Assembly: GCF_000742135.1 (NCBI RefSeq)
Contig: NZ_KN046818.1
Location: 2,930,097 to 2,994,096, forward strand
Reading direction: 5' to 3'
Length of the DNA: 64,000 nucleotides
Source of the DNA: Klebsiella pneumoniae
GTDB taxonomy: Bacteria > Pseudomonadota > Gammaproteobacteria > Enterobacterales > Enterobacteriaceae
The notes beneath the pieces were generated by a model, which saw only the letters and a program-made list of their open reading frames with translations, did not search any database and was not told the DNA's origin. The position numbers and the translations under genes were made by a program. Below, piece after piece: positions 8,809-19,281 of the stretch (position 1 is its first letter; the number at the start of each line of letters is the position of its first letter).

Positions 8809-9450
8809 TTATTTCGCGCCTTCCACCGCTTCTCGCGCGAGGGTGGTGATGCGATCGTAGTCGCCGGCTTCGAGGGCGTCGGCTGGCACCAGCCAGGAAC
8901 CGCCGATGCACAGTACGCTGTTCAGCGCCAGGTAGTCACGGTAGTTGGCCGGAGAGATACCGCCGGTCGGGCAGAAACGAATGTGGCCGAACGGACCCGC
9001 AATCGCCTGCAGGGCTTTCACGCCGCCGTTAGCTTCCGCCGGGAAGAATTTAAACTCTTTCAGGCCATACTGCATACCCAGCATCAGCTCAGATACCGTG
9101 CTGATCCCCGGGATCAGCGGGATGGTGCCGTCTTCGGTCGCCGCTTTCAGCAGGGATTCGGTAAGACCCGGGCTGATAGCGAACTGCGCGCCGGCTTCCG
9201 TTACCGCTTTCAACTGCTCAACGTTGGTAACCGTGCCCGCGCCGACAATCGCGTCCGGAACTTCTTTGGCAATCGCGCGGATCGCCTCCAGGGCGCACTC
9301 GGTGCGCAGAGTCACTTCCAGCACGCGAACGCCGCCCGCCACCAGCGCTTTCGCCATCGGTACCGCGTGTTCCAGCTTTTTCACTACGATAACCGGGACA
9401 ACCGGACCGGAGGTGAGGATTGCTTCTGCTGTTGTTTTCCAGTTTTTCAT
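8809..9450 (-). CDS. eda: KDPG aldolase (KHG/KDPG aldolase)
   Basis: 213 residues. Eda splits 2-keto-3-deoxy-6-phosphogluconate into pyruvate and glyceraldehyde-3-phosphate, the last step of the Entner-Doudoroff path and the meeting point for gluconate and hexuronate breakdown. The Schiff-base lysine is K134 in [13 protein letters not shown]45 in RVLEVTLRT is the general acid/base, with R49 and T73 nearby. The start is 38 bp after the edd stop, so it is read with edd. In E. coli eda also has a KdgR-controlled promoter; I could not identify a clear KdgR box in the short spacer. Confidence 0.95.
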   Translation of the reverse strand: MKNWKTTAEAILTSGPVVPVIVVKKLEHAVPMAKALVAGGVRVLEVTLRTECALEAIRAIAKEVPDAIVGAGTVTNVEQLKAVTEAGAQFAISPGLTESLLKAATEDGTIPLIPGISTVSELMLGMQYGLKEFKFFPAEANGGVKALQAIAGPFGHIRFCPTGGISPANYRDYLALNSVLCIGGSWLVPADALEAGDYDRITTLAREAVEGAK

Positions 9451-9488
9451 CAGGATTTTCTCTCGCCAGATCTAGAAATTAAATCGTC

Positions 9489-11300
9489 TTAAAAAGTGAT
9501 GCAGGTTGCGCCCTGCTCCGCGCCAGAGAGCTTCTCACGCAGCGCCCCAAACATCTCCCGACCGGTTCCCACGCGCGACGCGCTGAGGTCAGGGATATGC
9601 GGCTGACGCGCCGCCAGTTCGGCCTCATCCACCAGCAGCGTCAGTTCCCCCGTCTGTCCGTTCACGCGAATAAGATCGCCATCGCGCACTTTCGCCAGCA
9701 AGCCGCCATCATACGCTTCAGGCGTGACGTGAATGGCTGACGGGACTTTACCGGAGGCGCCAGAGAGTCGGCCATCGGTCACCAGCGCTATTTTGAAACG
9801 GCGGTCCAATAATACACCAAGTGGCGGCATAAGTTTATGTAATTCTGGCATCCCGTTCGCTTTTGGCCCCTGATGACGGACCACCACCACGCAGTCTTTG
9901 TCCAGCAGCCCCGCTTCAAAGGCCGGCAACACGTCGTGCTGGCTCTCGAATACCACCGCCGGCGCTTCAATCACCTGGTTCTCCACCGGGACCGCCGAAG
10001 TTTTCATTACCGCGCGTCCCAGGTTGCCGCTCAGCACCTTGGTGCCGCCGTGGCGGGAGAATGGTTTTTCAAAGGTCGCGATGACCTGGTCGTCCAATGG
10101 CGCTGTCGCCCCTTCGCGCCAGTCCAGCTCGCCGTTATTCAGCCATGGCTCCAGGGTGTAGCGCGACAGGCCAAAGCCGGCCACGGTGTGAACATCCTCA
10201 TGCAGCAGGCCGCCTTTCAGCAGCTCGCGCACCAGTACCGGAACGCCGCCTGCCGCCTGGAAGTGGTTGATATCCGCCGGGCCGTTGGGATAGAGGCGCG
10301 CCAGCAGCGGCACCACGTCTGACAGGTCGGAGAAATCGTCCCAGTTAATGATAATTCCCGCCGCGCGGGCCATCGCCACCAGGTGCATAGTGTGGTTGGT
10401 GGAGCCACCGGTCGCCAGCAGCGCCACGATGCCGTTGACCACCACTTTTTCGTCAAACATTTTGCCCAGCGGCATCCACTCATTGCCGTTGCCGGTCATG
10501 CGGGTGACCTGGCGCGCGGCGGCGGCGGTCAGCGCTTCCCGCAGCGGAGCATCCGGATGGACAAAGGACGAGCCCGGCAGCTGCATGCCCATAAATTCGA
10601 CCACCATCTGGTTGGTGTTCGCCGTTCCGTAGAAAGTACAGGTCCCCGGCGCGTGATAAGAGGCGGCTTCGGACTCCAGGAGCGCCATACGGTCAACTTT
10701 CCCTTCTGCATACAGCTGGCGAATGCGAACCTTCTCTTTATTCGGCAGGCCGCTGGCCATCGGACCGGAGGGAATAAAGACCGACGGCAGATGGCCAAAT
10801 GAGAGCGCCGCCATGGTCAGACCGGGAACAATTTTATCGCAGACCCCGAGATACAGGGCCCCGTCGAACATGTTATGCGACAGGCCGATGGCGGCGGACA
10901 TAGCGATCACCTCGCGGCTCAGGAGTGAAAGCTCCATCCCGTCCTGCCCCTGCGTTACGCCGTCGCACATCGCCGGCACGCCGCCGGCGACCTGGCCGAC
11001 CGCATTGGCGCTGTGTAGCGCTTTGCGGATGATCTCCGGGTAGTGTTCATAGGGCTGGTGAGCGGACAACATGTCGTTGTAGGAGGTGATGATGGCAATG
11101 TTGTTGCGCAACATGCTCTTCAGGGAGGCTTTGTCGTCAGCCTGGCAGGCCGCGAATCCGTGAGCCAGATTGCCGCAGGCCAGTTGCGCACGATGCACGG
11201 TGTCGGTTTTGGCCTGGTTAATCCTTGCGAGGTAAGCCGCGCGGGTGTCACGCGACCGTTCGATAATGCGATTTGTTACCCGTAACATTGTCGAATTCAT
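9489..11300 (-). CDS. edd: Phosphogluconate dehydratase
   Basis: 603 residues, the E. coli length. It converts 6-phosphogluconate into KDPG using a [4Fe-4S] cluster; the cluster cysteines lie in [18 protein letters not shown] and [10 protein letters not shown]. It belongs to the IlvD/Edd dehydratase family. The ATG has a strong GAGGAG eight bases before it. Control: a GntR operator lies about 180 bp upstream, and on the - strand a TTACACTGC near 11400-11408 repeats the right half of the HexR site found before zwf, a possible HexR half-site. Confidence 0.95.
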   Translation of the reverse strand: MNSTMLRVTNRIIERSRDTRAAYLARINQAKTDTVHRAQLACGNLAHGFAACQADDKASLKSMLRNNIAIITSYNDMLSAHQPYEHYPEIIRKALHSANAVGQVAGGVPAMCDGVTQGQDGMELSLLSREVIAMSAAIGLSHNMFDGALYLGVCDKIVPGLTMAALSFGHLPSVFIPSGPMASGLPNKEKVRIRQLYAEGKVDRMALLESEAASYHAPGTCTFYGTANTNQMVVEFMGMQLPGSSFVHPDAPLREALTAAAARQVTRMTGNGNEWMPLGKMFDEKVVVNGIVALLATGGSTNHTMHLVAMARAAGIIINWDDFSDLSDVVPLLARLYPNGPADINHFQAAGGVPVLVRELLKGGLLHEDVHTVAGFGLSRYTLEPWLNNGELDWREGATAPLDDQVIATFEKPFSRHGGTKVLSGNLGRAVMKTSAVPVENQVIEAPAVVFESQHDVLPAFEAGLLDKDCVVVVRHQGPKANGMPELHKLMPPLGVLLDRRFKIALVTDGRLSGASGKVPSAIHVTPEAYDGGLLAKVRDGDLIRVNGQTGELTLLVDEAELAARQPHIPDLSASRVGTGREMFGALREKLSGAEQGATCITF

Positions 11301-11414
11301 AAAGGCTCCTCAAATTTTTATCTGTCCGGCCGCTGCGTGATGACGTGTTGACGTGGTAAAGGCCACAAACACCAGCGCTCAGGGGCAAAATATCTGCAGG
11401 CAGTGTAATAAAAA

Positions 11415-11444
11415 AAGCCCCGTGGGTGAATCCTCACGGGGCTT
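11415..11444 (-). terminator. zwf terminator
   Basis: AAGCCCCGTG (11415-11424) pairs with CACGGGGCTT (11435-11444), followed on the - strand by a run of seven T. It ends zwf before the edd promoter region. Confidence 0.9.
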
Positions 11445-11481
11445 AAAAGATTAAAAAGCGTGCGACTTTCTGCGTCAGATC

Positions 11482-11497
11482 ATGTTACCGGTAAAAT
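11482..11497. promoter_or_regulatory. GntR operator of edd-eda
   Basis: ATGTTACCGGTAAAAT matches 15 of 16 positions of the GntR palindrome ATGTTACCGGTAACAT. GntR represses edd-eda in E. coli until gluconate is present. It lies upstream of the zwf terminator, about 180 bp from the edd start. Confidence 0.8.
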
Positions 11498-11522
11498 AAC
11501 CCTGACGGATTAGCCTCCAGCC

Positions 11523-12998
11523 TTACTCGAACTCGTTCCATGAACGACCGTCGCGAGTGATCATGGCCACCGACGCAACCGGTCCCCAGGTCCCGGCCTG
11601 ATACGGTTTCGGCGCATCGCGGTCGGCTGCCCAGGCTTCGGTAATGGAGTCAACCCATTTCCACGCCTCTTCTACTTCGTCGCGGCGAACGAACAGCGCC
11701 TGGATGCCACGCATGGTCTCCAGCAGCAGACGTTCATAGGCATCGGCCAGGTGCGTCTGGTTAAAGGTCTCGGAGTAGCTCAGATCCAGTTTAGTGATCT
11801 GCAGGTTATGTTTATGATCGAGGCCCGGCACTTTGTTCAGTACCTGGATATCTACCCCTTCGTCCGGCTGCAGGCGAATGGTCAGCTTGTTCTGCGGCAG
11901 CTCCTGCCAGGTCTCTTTAAACAGATTCAGTTCCGGGGTTTTGAAGTAAACCACTACCTCTGAGCATTTGGTCGGCAGACGTTTGCCGGTGCGCAGATAG
12001 AACGGTACGCCAGCCCAGCGCCAGTTATCGATATCGACGCGGATCGCCACGAAGGTTTCGGTGTTGCTGGTCTTGTTGGCCCCCTCCTCTTCAAGATAGC
12101 CAGGCACTTTTTTGCCCTGGGCAAAGCCGGCGGTATACTGGCCGCGAACGGTTTTCTCGCGCACGTTGGAGCGGTCAATACGGCGCAGGGATTTCAGCAC
12201 CTTGACCTTTTCATCACGGATGCTGTCGGCGCTGAGATCGGACGGCGGCGACATGGCAATCATGCACAGGATCTGCAGCAGGTGGTTCTGGATCATGTCG
12301 CGCATCTGCCCGGCCTGGTCGAAGTAACCCCAGCGCCCTTCAATACCCACCTCTTCCGCGACGGTGATTTCGACGTGATCGATGGTGCGGCAGTCCCAGT
12401 TATTGACGAACAGGGAGTTGGCGAAGCGCAGCGCCAGCAGGTTGAGGACCGTCTCTTTACCGAGATAGTGGTCGATACGGTAGACCTGACACTCTTCAAA
12501 AAACTCGCCGACCTGGTCGTTGATTTCACGGGAGGTTTCCAGCGAGGTGCCGAGCGGTTTTTCCATGACCACGCGCGCAGGCTTGGCATTAAGCTTCGCT
12601 TCGCCCAGCCCTTTACAGATCGCGCCAAAGGTGCTCGGCGGCATAGCGAAATAGTTGATGGTGACACGGTTCTTTTGATCCAGCATCTCACCCAGGCGGG
12701 TGAAGCCGCTGGTGTCATTGACGTCAAGATTACAGAACTCCAGGCGTCCGCTCAGGGTATCCCACAAACCTTCATCAATTTTTTCCTTCATGAAGGTTTC
12801 CAGCGCTTCGCGCACGACTTTGGTATAAGCCGCTTTATCCCAGTCGGCACGGCCGACGCCAATGATTCTGGTGTCAGCGTGGATCTGGCCCGCCTTTTCA
12901 AGCTGATACAGGGAAGGCAACAATTTACGCCGCGCCAGGTCGCCCTTCGCGCCGAAAATGACCAGGTCGCATGCCTGGGCCGTTTGCGTTACCGCCAT
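11523..12998 (-). CDS. zwf: Glucose-6-phosphate 1-dehydrogenase
   Basis: 491 residues. It oxidises glucose-6-phosphate to 6-phosphogluconolactone with NADP, feeding both the pentose phosphate path and Edd. A dinucleotide-binding start ([17 protein letters not shown]) and the active-site motif RIDHYLGKE (catalytic His) are present. The AKGD form in place of GASGD is usual for enterobacterial Zwf. A GAGGAG precedes the ATG. It is divergent from hexR with a HexR operator between them. SoxRS control known in E. coli was not checked base by base. Confidence 0.95.
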   Translation of the reverse strand: MAVTQTAQACDLVIFGAKGDLARRKLLPSLYQLEKAGQIHADTRIIGVGRADWDKAAYTKVVREALETFMKEKIDEGLWDTLSGRLEFCNLDVNDTSGFTRLGEMLDQKNRVTINYFAMPPSTFGAICKGLGEAKLNAKPARVVMEKPLGTSLETSREINDQVGEFFEECQVYRIDHYLGKETVLNLLALRFANSLFVNNWDCRTIDHVEITVAEEVGIEGRWGYFDQAGQMRDMIQNHLLQILCMIAMSPPSDLSADSIRDEKVKVLKSLRRIDRSNVREKTVRGQYTAGFAQGKKVPGYLEEEGANKTSNTETFVAIRVDIDNWRWAGVPFYLRTGKRLPTKCSEVVVYFKTPELNLFKETWQELPQNKLTIRLQPDEGVDIQVLNKVPGLDHKHNLQITKLDLSYSETFNQTHLADAYERLLLETMRGIQALFVRRDEVEEAWKWVDSITEAWAADRDAPKPYQAGTWGPVASVAMITRDGRSWNEFE

Positions 12999-13016
12999 GT
13001 CATTCTCCTCAGTTGA

Positions 13017-13353
13017 TAGTCTGGTGCTTTTGCCAGGCTATATTTGTAATTTTCTTACACTGCACTGTACTGTGTTTACGTATTTCCCGAAAGCCTTCCC
13101 CTTCGTTTGCGGCGGTAAAACCGCACAGGGTGAAAACATTCGGCGATGATTTGGGCATTCGGCCGTTATTGTTCGTTGTTTGTACCTGGTTCAGGTCAGT
13201 AAAATACGACCCTGATCATGTAATGAAAAAAAACAACATCATTTCACGTCATTCCTCACCGCTTGCGCTTGCGGAGGGGTATATTCTTGCTAAAACGCCC
13301 AATGATTTCACCCATTAATGAAATCGTTTCCATTGATGAGCGCCCTGTTACTA
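13017..13353. other. zwf-hexR divergent control region
   Basis: 337 bp without a gene. It holds the HexR operator near the zwf side and A/T-rich DNA before hexR. I saw no convincing small gene or terminator. Confidence 0.6.
13045..13059. promoter_or_regulatory. HexR operator of zwf
   Basis: TGTAATTTTCTTACA is a near-palindrome matching the gamma-proteobacterial HexR motif TGTAAT-N3-ATTACA in 13 or 14 of 15 positions. It lies about 50 bp before the zwf start. HexR releases DNA when KDPG accumulates, so Zwf would rise with Entner-Doudoroff flux. Confidence 0.75.
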
Positions 13354-14223
13354 ATGAACATGCTGGAAAAAATCCAGTCCCGACTGGAACACCTTAGCAA
13401 ATCTGAACGCAAAGTGGCGGAAGTGATCCTCGCCACCCCCGAGCAGGCCATTCATTCGAGCATCGCCGCCCTCGCCCTTGAGGCCGGGGTTAGCGAACCG
13501 ACCGTCAATCGCTTCTGCCGTAGTCTCGAAACCCGCGGATTCCCTGACTTCAAACTGCATCTGGCCCAGAGCCTTGCGCACGGCACGCTCTATGTTAACC
13601 GGAATGTCGATGAAGACGACAGCGTTGAGTCATACACGGGAAAAATATTCGAATCGGCCATGGCGAGTTTAGATCAGGTGCACCATTCTCTCGACATGTC
13701 GGCGGTAAATCGCGCGGTGGATCTGCTGACTCAGGCCAAAAAAATCGCCTTTTTCGGCCTCGGCTCCTCAGCGGCGGTCGCTCACGACGCGATGAACAAA
13801 TTTTTCCGCTTTAACGTGCCGGTCATCTATTCCGACGACATTGTCCTGCAACGGATGAGCTGTATGAATTGCGATGACGATGATGTGGTGGTGATTATCT
13901 CGCATACCGGAAGAACCAAGAGCCTGGTGGAGCTGGCGCAGCTGGCTCGTGAAAACGATGCCATGGTGATCGCTCTCACCTCCGCCGGGACGCCGCTAGC
14001 CAGGGAAGCCACGCTCGCCATTACCCTTGATGTGCCGGAAGATACCGACATCTATATGCCGATGGTCTCCCGTTTGGCCCAGTTGACCGTCATTGACGTG
14101 TTGGCGACTGGCTTTACCTTGCGTCGGGGGGCAAAATTCAGAGATAACTTGAAGAGGGTCAAGGAAGCGCTGAAGGAATCGCGTTTTGATAAAGAACCAT
14201 TCGTACCCAGTGATAATCAATAA
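13354..14223 (+). CDS. hexR: HexR, RpiR-family regulator of central carbon genes
   Basis: 289 residues from [20 protein letters not shown], the family start; in-frame codons further upstream add residues without homology. An N-terminal RpiR-type helix-turn-helix (residues 18-60, [13 protein letters not shown]) is followed by a SIS sugar-phosphate domain ([19 protein letters not shown] and [14 protein letters not shown]). HexR represses zwf, edd-eda and related genes and is released by KDPG. Its place opposite zwf is conserved. Confidence 0.93.
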   Translation: MNMLEKIQSRLEHLSKSERKVAEVILATPEQAIHSSIAALALEAGVSEPTVNRFCRSLETRGFPDFKLHLAQSLAHGTLYVNRNVDEDDSVESYTGKIFESAMASLDQVHHSLDMSAVNRAVDLLTQAKKIAFFGLGSSAAVAHDAMNKFFRFNVPVIYSDDIVLQRMSCMNCDDDDVVVIISHTGRTKSLVELAQLARENDAMVIALTSAGTPLAREATLAITLDVPEDTDIYMPMVSRLAQLTVIDVLATGFTLRRGAKFRDNLKRVKEALKESRFDKEPFVPSDNQ

Positions 14224-14348
14224 AAGTTGATAACAAGCAGTACCCCATTACACCTTCGATAACGATCCGGCTGTGCGACGTTGCAGGCTGGCGCTACCGA
14301 ATCCATGTTCACGCAACACCAAAGTTGTATCAGTCAACGGAGTATTAC

Positions 14349-15791
14349 ATGTCCAGAAGGCTTCGCAGAACCAAAATCGTTACTACCTTAGGCCCGGCAA
14401 CTGACCGCGATAACAACCTGGAAAAGGTTATCGCCGCGGGCGCAAACGTAGTACGTATGAACTTCTCTCACGGCACCCCGGAAGATCATCAGCTCCGTGC
14501 CGACAAAGTGCGTGAGATTGCGGCAAAACTGGGCCGTCATGTGGCCATCCTCGGCGACCTCCAGGGACCAAAAATTCGCGTATCGACCTTCAAAGAAGGC
14601 AAAATTTTCCTCAACGTCGGCGATAAATTCCTGCTCGACGCAAACCTTGGCAAAGGCGAAGGCGACAAAGAGAAAGTCGGGATCGACTATAAAGGCCTGC
14701 CGGCGGACGTCGTGCCGGGCGATATCTTATTGCTCGACGATGGTCGCGTGCAGCTGAAAGTCCTCGAAGTTCAGGGGATGAAAGTTTTCACTGAAGTGAC
14801 CGTCGGCGGCCCGTTGTCCAACAACAAAGGGATCAACAAGCTGGGCGGCGGCCTGTCTGCCGAAGCGCTGACCGACAAAGATAAAGCTGATATCGTCACC
14901 GCCGCTAAAATCGGCGTCGACTACCTGGCCGTCTCTTTCCCGCGCTGCGGCGAAGACCTGAACTACGCCCGTCGCCTGGCGCGCGATGCCGGCTGCGATG
15001 CGAAAATCGTCGCCAAAGTTGAGCGTGCCGAAGCGGTTTGCGATCAGGATGCGATGGACGACGTGATCCTCGCCTCCGATGTGGTAATGGTTGCCCGTGG
15101 CGACCTCGGCGTCGAGATCGGCGATCCTGAGCTGGTGGGCATCCAGAAAGCGCTGATCCGTCGTGCCCGTCAGCTGAACCGTTCCGTCATTACCGCCACC
15201 CAGATGATGGAGTCGATGATCACCAACCCGATGCCGACTCGCGCGGAAGTGATGGACGTGGCCAACGCCGTGCTGGATGGTACCGATGCGGTGATGCTCT
15301 CCGCGGAGACCGCTGCCGGTCAGTATCCTTCGGAAACCGTGGCCGCGATGGCGCGCGTGTGTCTGGGCGCGGAAAAAATCCCTAGCCTCAACGTCTCCAA
15401 ACACCGTCTGGACGTCCAGTTCGACAACGTGGAAGAAGCGATTGCCATGTCGGCGATGTATGCCGCCAACCACCTGAAAGGCATTACCGCCATCATCACC
15501 ATGACCGAATCGGGCCGTACCGCGCTGATGACTTCGCGCATTAGCTCCGGTCTGCCGATTTTCGCCCTCTCCCGCCACGAGCGCACCCTGAACCTGACCG
15601 CCCTCTACCGCGGGGTGACGCCGGTGTTCTTCGACAGCCAGAATGACGGGGTGGCCGCCGCGCACGACGCCGTCAATCTGCTGCGGGACAAAGGCTATCT
15701 GGTCTCCGGCGACCTCGTGGTCGTGACCCAGGGTGACGTGATGAGCACCATCGGCAGCACCAACACCACCCGTATCCTCACCGTCGAGTAA
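14349..15791 (+). CDS. pykA: Pyruvate kinase II
   Basis: 480 residues from the ATG at 14349 ([17 protein letters not shown]), the E. coli PykA length; a TTG eight codons upstream is unlikely. It turns phosphoenolpyruvate and ADP into pyruvate and ATP. Visible motifs are the nucleotide- and cation-binding VRMNFSHG, the catalytic lysine in [11 protein letters not shown], the metal-binding [12 protein letters not shown] and the switch region [12 protein letters not shown]. PykA is the AMP-activated isozyme. Strongly biased codon use is consistent with high expression. Confidence 0.95.
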   Translation: MSRRLRRTKIVTTLGPATDRDNNLEKVIAAGANVVRMNFSHGTPEDHQLRADKVREIAAKLGRHVAILGDLQGPKIRVSTFKEGKIFLNVGDKFLLDANLGKGEGDKEKVGIDYKGLPADVVPGDILLLDDGRVQLKVLEVQGMKVFTEVTVGGPLSNNKGINKLGGGLSAEALTDKDKADIVTAAKIGVDYLAVSFPRCGEDLNYARRLARDAGCDAKIVAKVERAEAVCDQDAMDDVILASDVVMVARGDLGVEIGDPELVGIQKALIRRARQLNRSVITATQMMESMITNPMPTRAEVMDVANAVLDGTDAVMLSAETAAGQYPSETVAAMARVCLGAEKIPSLNVSKHRLDVQFDNVEEAIAMSAMYAANHLKGITAIITMTESGRTALMTSRISSGLPIFALSRHERTLNLTALYRGVTPVFFDSQNDGVAAAHDAVNLLRDKGYLVSGDLVVVTQGDVMSTIGSTNTTRILTVE

Positions 15792-15810
15792 GCACGGTAG
15801 AGATAAAAAA

Positions 15811-15826
15811 GCCTCCTGACGGAGGC
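15811..15826. terminator. Bidirectional terminator between pykA and lpxM
   Basis: GCCTCC and GGAGGC enclose a TGAC tetraloop, with A6 before and T7 after, so it works for pykA (+) and lpxM (-), whose stop lies just beyond. Confidence 0.92.
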
Positions 15827-15831
15827 TTTTT

Positions 15832-16806
15832 TTATTTCTTTTTCGGGAACAGCTCTTTGCGTTTATAGGGCTCGATTTCACCCGGCTTGCGCGTTTTCAG
15901 CAGCTTCAGGATCCAGGTATACTGCTCGGTGTGCGGCTTAACAAACACTTCCACTTCTTCGTTCATCCGCCGGGCGATGGTCGTATCGTCAGCGTCCAGC
16001 AGATCGTCCATCGGCGGGCGCACCAGCACCGTCAGGCGGTGCGTCTTGCTATCGTAGACCGGGAACAGCGGTACGACGCGGGCGCGGCACACTTTCATTA
16101 AGCGGCCAATCGCCGGCAGCGTGGCCTTGTAGGTAGCAAAGAAATCCACAAACTCGCTGTGTTCGGCGCCGTGATCCTGATCGGGCAGATAGTAGCCCCA
16201 GTAGCCCTGACGCACCGACTGAATAAACGGTTTGATCCCATCGTTGCGCGCGTGCATACGCCCGCCAAAACGACGACGCACGGTATTCCACACGTAATCG
16301 AACACCGGGTTACCCTGGTTATGGAACATCGCCGCCATCTTCTGCCCGCCGGAGGCCATCAGCATCGCCGGGATATCCACACCCCATGCATGCGGAACGA
16401 GAAAAATCACCTTCTCATTATTGCGCTGCATCTCGTCGATGATCGCTTTCCCCTGCCAGTCAACGCGGGCAAGGATTTTCTGCGGATCGCGCAGGCCCAG
16501 CTCGGCCATCATCACCATCGCCTGCGGCGCCGAGGCATACATGGCGTCGATGATCGCTTCCCGCTCGTACTCGCTTTTTTCCGGGAAGCAGTACAGCAAA
16601 TTAATCTGCGCCCGGCGGCGCGAGCTTTTCGCCAGACGCCCTACCAGACGACCGAGTTTGCCGAGGAGCGGATCGCGAAAGGATGGCGGCGTCAGCGCAA
16701 TACCGGCGAAGGCAAAGACCCCCAGCCAGGCGCCCCAGTAGCGCGGCAGTAAAAAGGATTTTTCAAACTTAGGGATAAACTCAATATTATTTTTTTTCGT
16801 TTCCAT
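15832..16806 (-). CDS. lpxM: Lipid A myristoyltransferase LpxM
   Basis: 324 residues from METKKNNIEFIPKFEKSF, the family start. LpxM adds the last secondary acyl chain to lipid A at the inner membrane. The catalytic H-x4-D motif is H139 and D144 in VPHAWGVDIP. A hydrophobic N-terminal segment (GAWLGVFAFAGIALTP) anchors it. The conserved DGIKPFIQSVRQGYWGYYLPDQDHG block is intact, so it should be active. It shares the terminator with convergent pykA and is transcribed separately from mepM. Confidence 0.94.
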   Translation of the reverse strand: METKKNNIEFIPKFEKSFLLPRYWGAWLGVFAFAGIALTPPSFRDPLLGKLGRLVGRLAKSSRRRAQINLLYCFPEKSEYEREAIIDAMYASAPQAMVMMAELGLRDPQKILARVDWQGKAIIDEMQRNNEKVIFLVPHAWGVDIPAMLMASGGQKMAAMFHNQGNPVFDYVWNTVRRRFGGRMHARNDGIKPFIQSVRQGYWGYYLPDQDHGAEHSEFVDFFATYKATLPAIGRLMKVCRARVVPLFPVYDSKTHRLTVLVRPPMDDLLDADDTTIARRMNEEVEVFVKPHTEQYTWILKLLKTRKPGEIEPYKRKELFPKKK

Positions 16807-16881
16807 GCCCAATCCGCAGATCGACTGCTTAATCAAGATAATGGGATAGTGTAGCGAGACGTCGGGTATCCTACAAAAGAA

Positions 16882-16909
16882 AAAGCCGGCGCCCTGGGGC
16901 ACCGGCTTT
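16882..16909 (-). terminator. mepM terminator
   Basis: A 12-bp stem (with one G-T pair), AAAGCCGGTGCC/GGCGCCGGCTTT on the - strand, is followed by TTCTTTTG. It lies 15 bases after the mepM stop. Confidence 0.85.
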
Positions 16910-16923
16910 CCACTGACCGGTGG

Positions 16924-18243
16924 TTAGTCAAACCGCAGCTGCGGAACGACCTCTTTGACCTGCGCCAGATAGTCGGTCCGGTCGGAACCGCTCAGCCCTT
17001 CGGTACGCGGCAGCTTAGCCGTCAGCGGGTTGACCGCCTGCTGGTTGATCCACACTTCGTAGTGCAGGTGTGGCCCGGTAGAGCGTCCGGTATTCCCCGA
17101 CAGCGCAATGCGATCCCCGCGCTTCACTTTCTGCCCCGGCTTCACTAACAGCTTACGCAGGTGCATGTAGCGAGTGGTATAGGTGCGGCCGTGGCGGATC
17201 GCGACGTAATACCCGGCAGCGCCGCTGCGTTTGGCCACGACTACTTCACCATCGCCCACCGCCAGCACTGGCGTTCCCTGCGGCATCGCGAAATCGACGC
17301 CACGGTGCGGCGCGACGCGGCCGGTGACCGGGTTCAGACGACGCGGATTAAAGTTAGAGGAGACGCGGAACTGACGCGCCGTTGGGAAGCGCATAAAGCC
17401 CTTCGCCAGACCCGTCCCGTTGCGGTCGTAGAATTTGCCGTCTTCGGCGCGGATGGCATAGTAATCCTTACCGTCAGAGCGAAGACGCACGCCGAGTAAC
17501 TGGCTTTGCTCACGTTTGCCGTCGAGCATTTCGCGCGACATCAATACCGAGAATTCGTCGCCTTTCTTCAGCTTACGGAAATCCATCTGCCACTGCATGG
17601 CCTTGATCACCGCGCTGATTTCCGTGCTGGTCAGCCCGGCATCACGCGCGCTGGAGACAAAGCTGGCGCCGACGGTGCCCTTCAGCACGCTGTTGACCCA
17701 ATCGCCTTTCTGCAGCTCGCTGCTCATTTTAAAACCGTTATCCACACGGGTATAGGTGCGGGTCTCGCGGCGGGACATCTCCCAGGTCAGGCTCTGCAGA
17801 TCGCCGTCGGCGGTCAGGGTCCAGGAGAGCTGCTGGCCAATCTTCAGGTTGCGCAGCTCTTTATCGGCGGAGGAAAGCTGGGCGATATCGCCCATATCGA
17901 TACCGTACTGGTTCAGAATACTGCTGAGCGTATCGCCGGTCGACACCACGTATTCGTGCCCGCCGGCATCGCTATCGGCTTTTTCGTCGAGCTCATCCTG
18001 AGGAATGGCTTCTTCTTCCTGCGGGGCCTGGTCGATCGGCTCGGAGGCTTCCGGCAGCAGGGAACGGATCTCGCTTTTTTCCAGTTCAATGGTTCTGACG
18101 ATGGGGGCGGATTCCGGGTGGTAAATGTAGGGTCGCCAGACGGCGACCGCTAAGGTAAGAACGCTAAGCGACCCCAGCATGACGCGATGAGGTCGTGGCA
18201 GATTGTTGAATGCCTGAGTGACAGCGCGGGCTATCTGTTGCAC
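16924..18243 (-). CDS. mepM: Murein DD-endopeptidase MepM
   Basis: 439 residues, one shorter than E. coli. MepM cuts D-Ala-mDAP crosslinks so that new glycan strands can be inserted. It has one N-terminal membrane span (VMLGSLSVLTLAVAVW), an OapA-type LysM region (YVVSTGDTLSSILNQYGI, near residue 100) and a C-terminal peptidase M23 domain with zinc ligands in NPVTGRVAPHRGVDFAMP and GPHLHYEVW. The znuA stop is 15 bp before its own start on the same strand, so weak co-transcription from znuA is possible. Confidence 0.94.
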   Translation of the reverse strand: MQQIARAVTQAFNNLPRPHRVMLGSLSVLTLAVAVWRPYIYHPESAPIVRTIELEKSEIRSLLPEASEPIDQAPQEEEAIPQDELDEKADSDAGGHEYVVSTGDTLSSILNQYGIDMGDIAQLSSADKELRNLKIGQQLSWTLTADGDLQSLTWEMSRRETRTYTRVDNGFKMSSELQKGDWVNSVLKGTVGASFVSSARDAGLTSTEISAVIKAMQWQMDFRKLKKGDEFSVLMSREMLDGKREQSQLLGVRLRSDGKDYYAIRAEDGKFYDRNGTGLAKGFMRFPTARQFRVSSNFNPRRLNPVTGRVAPHRGVDFAMPQGTPVLAVGDGEVVVAKRSGAAGYYVAIRHGRTYTTRYMHLRKLLVKPGQKVKRGDRIALSGNTGRSTGPHLHYEVWINQQAVNPLTAKLPRTEGLSGSDRTDYLAQVKEVVPQLRFD

Positions 18244-18258
18244 GTATTCACTTCCTCG

Positions 18259-19203
18259 TTAATCTCCTTTCAGGCAGCTCGAATACTGATTCGCCAGTTG
18301 GGTGAGGAATTGCGGGTAACTCGTTTTACCCAGCGTAATTCCTGTCCCCAGTGGATCCAGGGTCCCCATGCGCACAGACGTGCCCCGGGCAACAGCTTCG
18401 ATAACCGCTGGCCTGAACTGTGGCTCAGCAAAAACGCAAGTGGCTTTCTGCTCAACCAGTTGTGTTCTGATTTCGTGTAAACGCTGCGCACCGGGCTGTA
18501 TTTCAGGGTTGACGGTAAAGTGCCCCAGCGAGGTCAAACCGTAGTGTTTTTCAAAGTAACCGTAGGCGTCATGAAAAACGAAATAGCCCTTCCCTTTCAG
18601 CGGTGCCAGCTCATTGCTCACCTGCTTGTCGGTCGCCGCCAGCGCGGTCTCGAACTGCTGCAGGTTGCTGTCGAGTTTGGCTCGACTCTGCGGCATAAGT
18701 TCCAATAATTTATCGTGGATTGCAAACGCCGAAAGCCGCGCTATCTCTGGGGATAACCACAGATGCATATTGTAAATACCGTGATGGTGATCGCCGTCAC
18801 CTTTTTCTGCTGCGCCATGGCCATGACCATGGTGATCGTCATCGTCGTCCGCCCCGGTGATGAGCAGCGGTTTGACCCCATCCAGCTCGGCAATCGTCAC
18901 CTTTTTATTCGCCGCAATGCTTTGCGTCGACTTATCCATAAAGGCTTCCATTTCCGGACCAATCCACACCACTAAGTCTGCGTTCTGTAAGCGTTTTACA
19001 TCAGAAGGACGGAGGGAATAATCATGCTCGGAGGCGCCATCGGGCAGCAGCACCTGGGTCTCGGTCACCCCATCGGCGATGGCCGCCGCAATAAAGCCCA
19101 GCGGTTTCATAGAAGTCACCACGGCGGCGCTGGCCAGCGGTACCTGCGCGAACAAAAAAACAGCGCCAAGTCCAGCGCAAAGAAGCGTATTTTTATGTAA
19201 CAT
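18259..19203 (-). CDS. znuA: Zinc ABC transporter, periplasmic binding protein ZnuA
   Basis: 314 residues. A signal peptide ([26 protein letters not shown]) leads to a cluster A-1 metal-binding protein. Zinc ligands are expected in [13 protein letters not shown] (His), [11 protein letters not shown] (His) and [12 protein letters not shown] (His). A disordered His/Asp-rich loop (about residues 120-145) is typical of ZnuA and may gather zinc. ATG at 19203 agrees with the family start. It is divergent from znuCB across a Zur operator. Confidence 0.95.
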   Translation of the reverse strand: MLHKNTLLCAGLGAVFLFAQVPLASAAVVTSMKPLGFIAAAIADGVTETQVLLPDGASEHDYSLRPSDVKRLQNADLVVWIGPEMEAFMDKSTQSIAANKKVTIAELDGVKPLLITGADDDDDHHGHGHGAAEKGDGDHHHGIYNMHLWLSPEIARLSAFAIHDKLLELMPQSRAKLDSNLQQFETALAATDKQVSNELAPLKGKGYFVFHDAYGYFEKHYGLTSLGHFTVNPEIQPGAQRLHEIRTQLVEQKATCVFAEPQFRPAVIEAVARGTSVRMGTLDPLGTGITLGKTSYPQFLTQLANQYSSCLKGD

Positions 19204-19232
19204 AATGCGTCTAGTCATCGAAATAAGTGAGT

Positions 19233-19256
19233 GTGATGTGATATTATAACATTCAC
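19233..19256. promoter_or_regulatory. Zur operator between znuA and znuCB
   Basis: A 24-bp imperfect palindrome, GTGATGTGATATTATAACAT followed by TCAC, matches the enterobacterial Zur box (GAAATGTTATA-N-TATAACATTTC) and sits midway between the two start codons. Zinc-loaded Zur would shut both promoters. Confidence 0.88.
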
Positions 19257-19281
19257 TAGCTTGTGCAACCCCTAAATTACT

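Noticed and set aside
14727-15881. Long open frame of 384 codons antisense to pykA
   Set aside because: It mirrors the strong codon bias of pykA; the protein is His/Gly/Arg-rich with no recognisable domain. Shadow frame.
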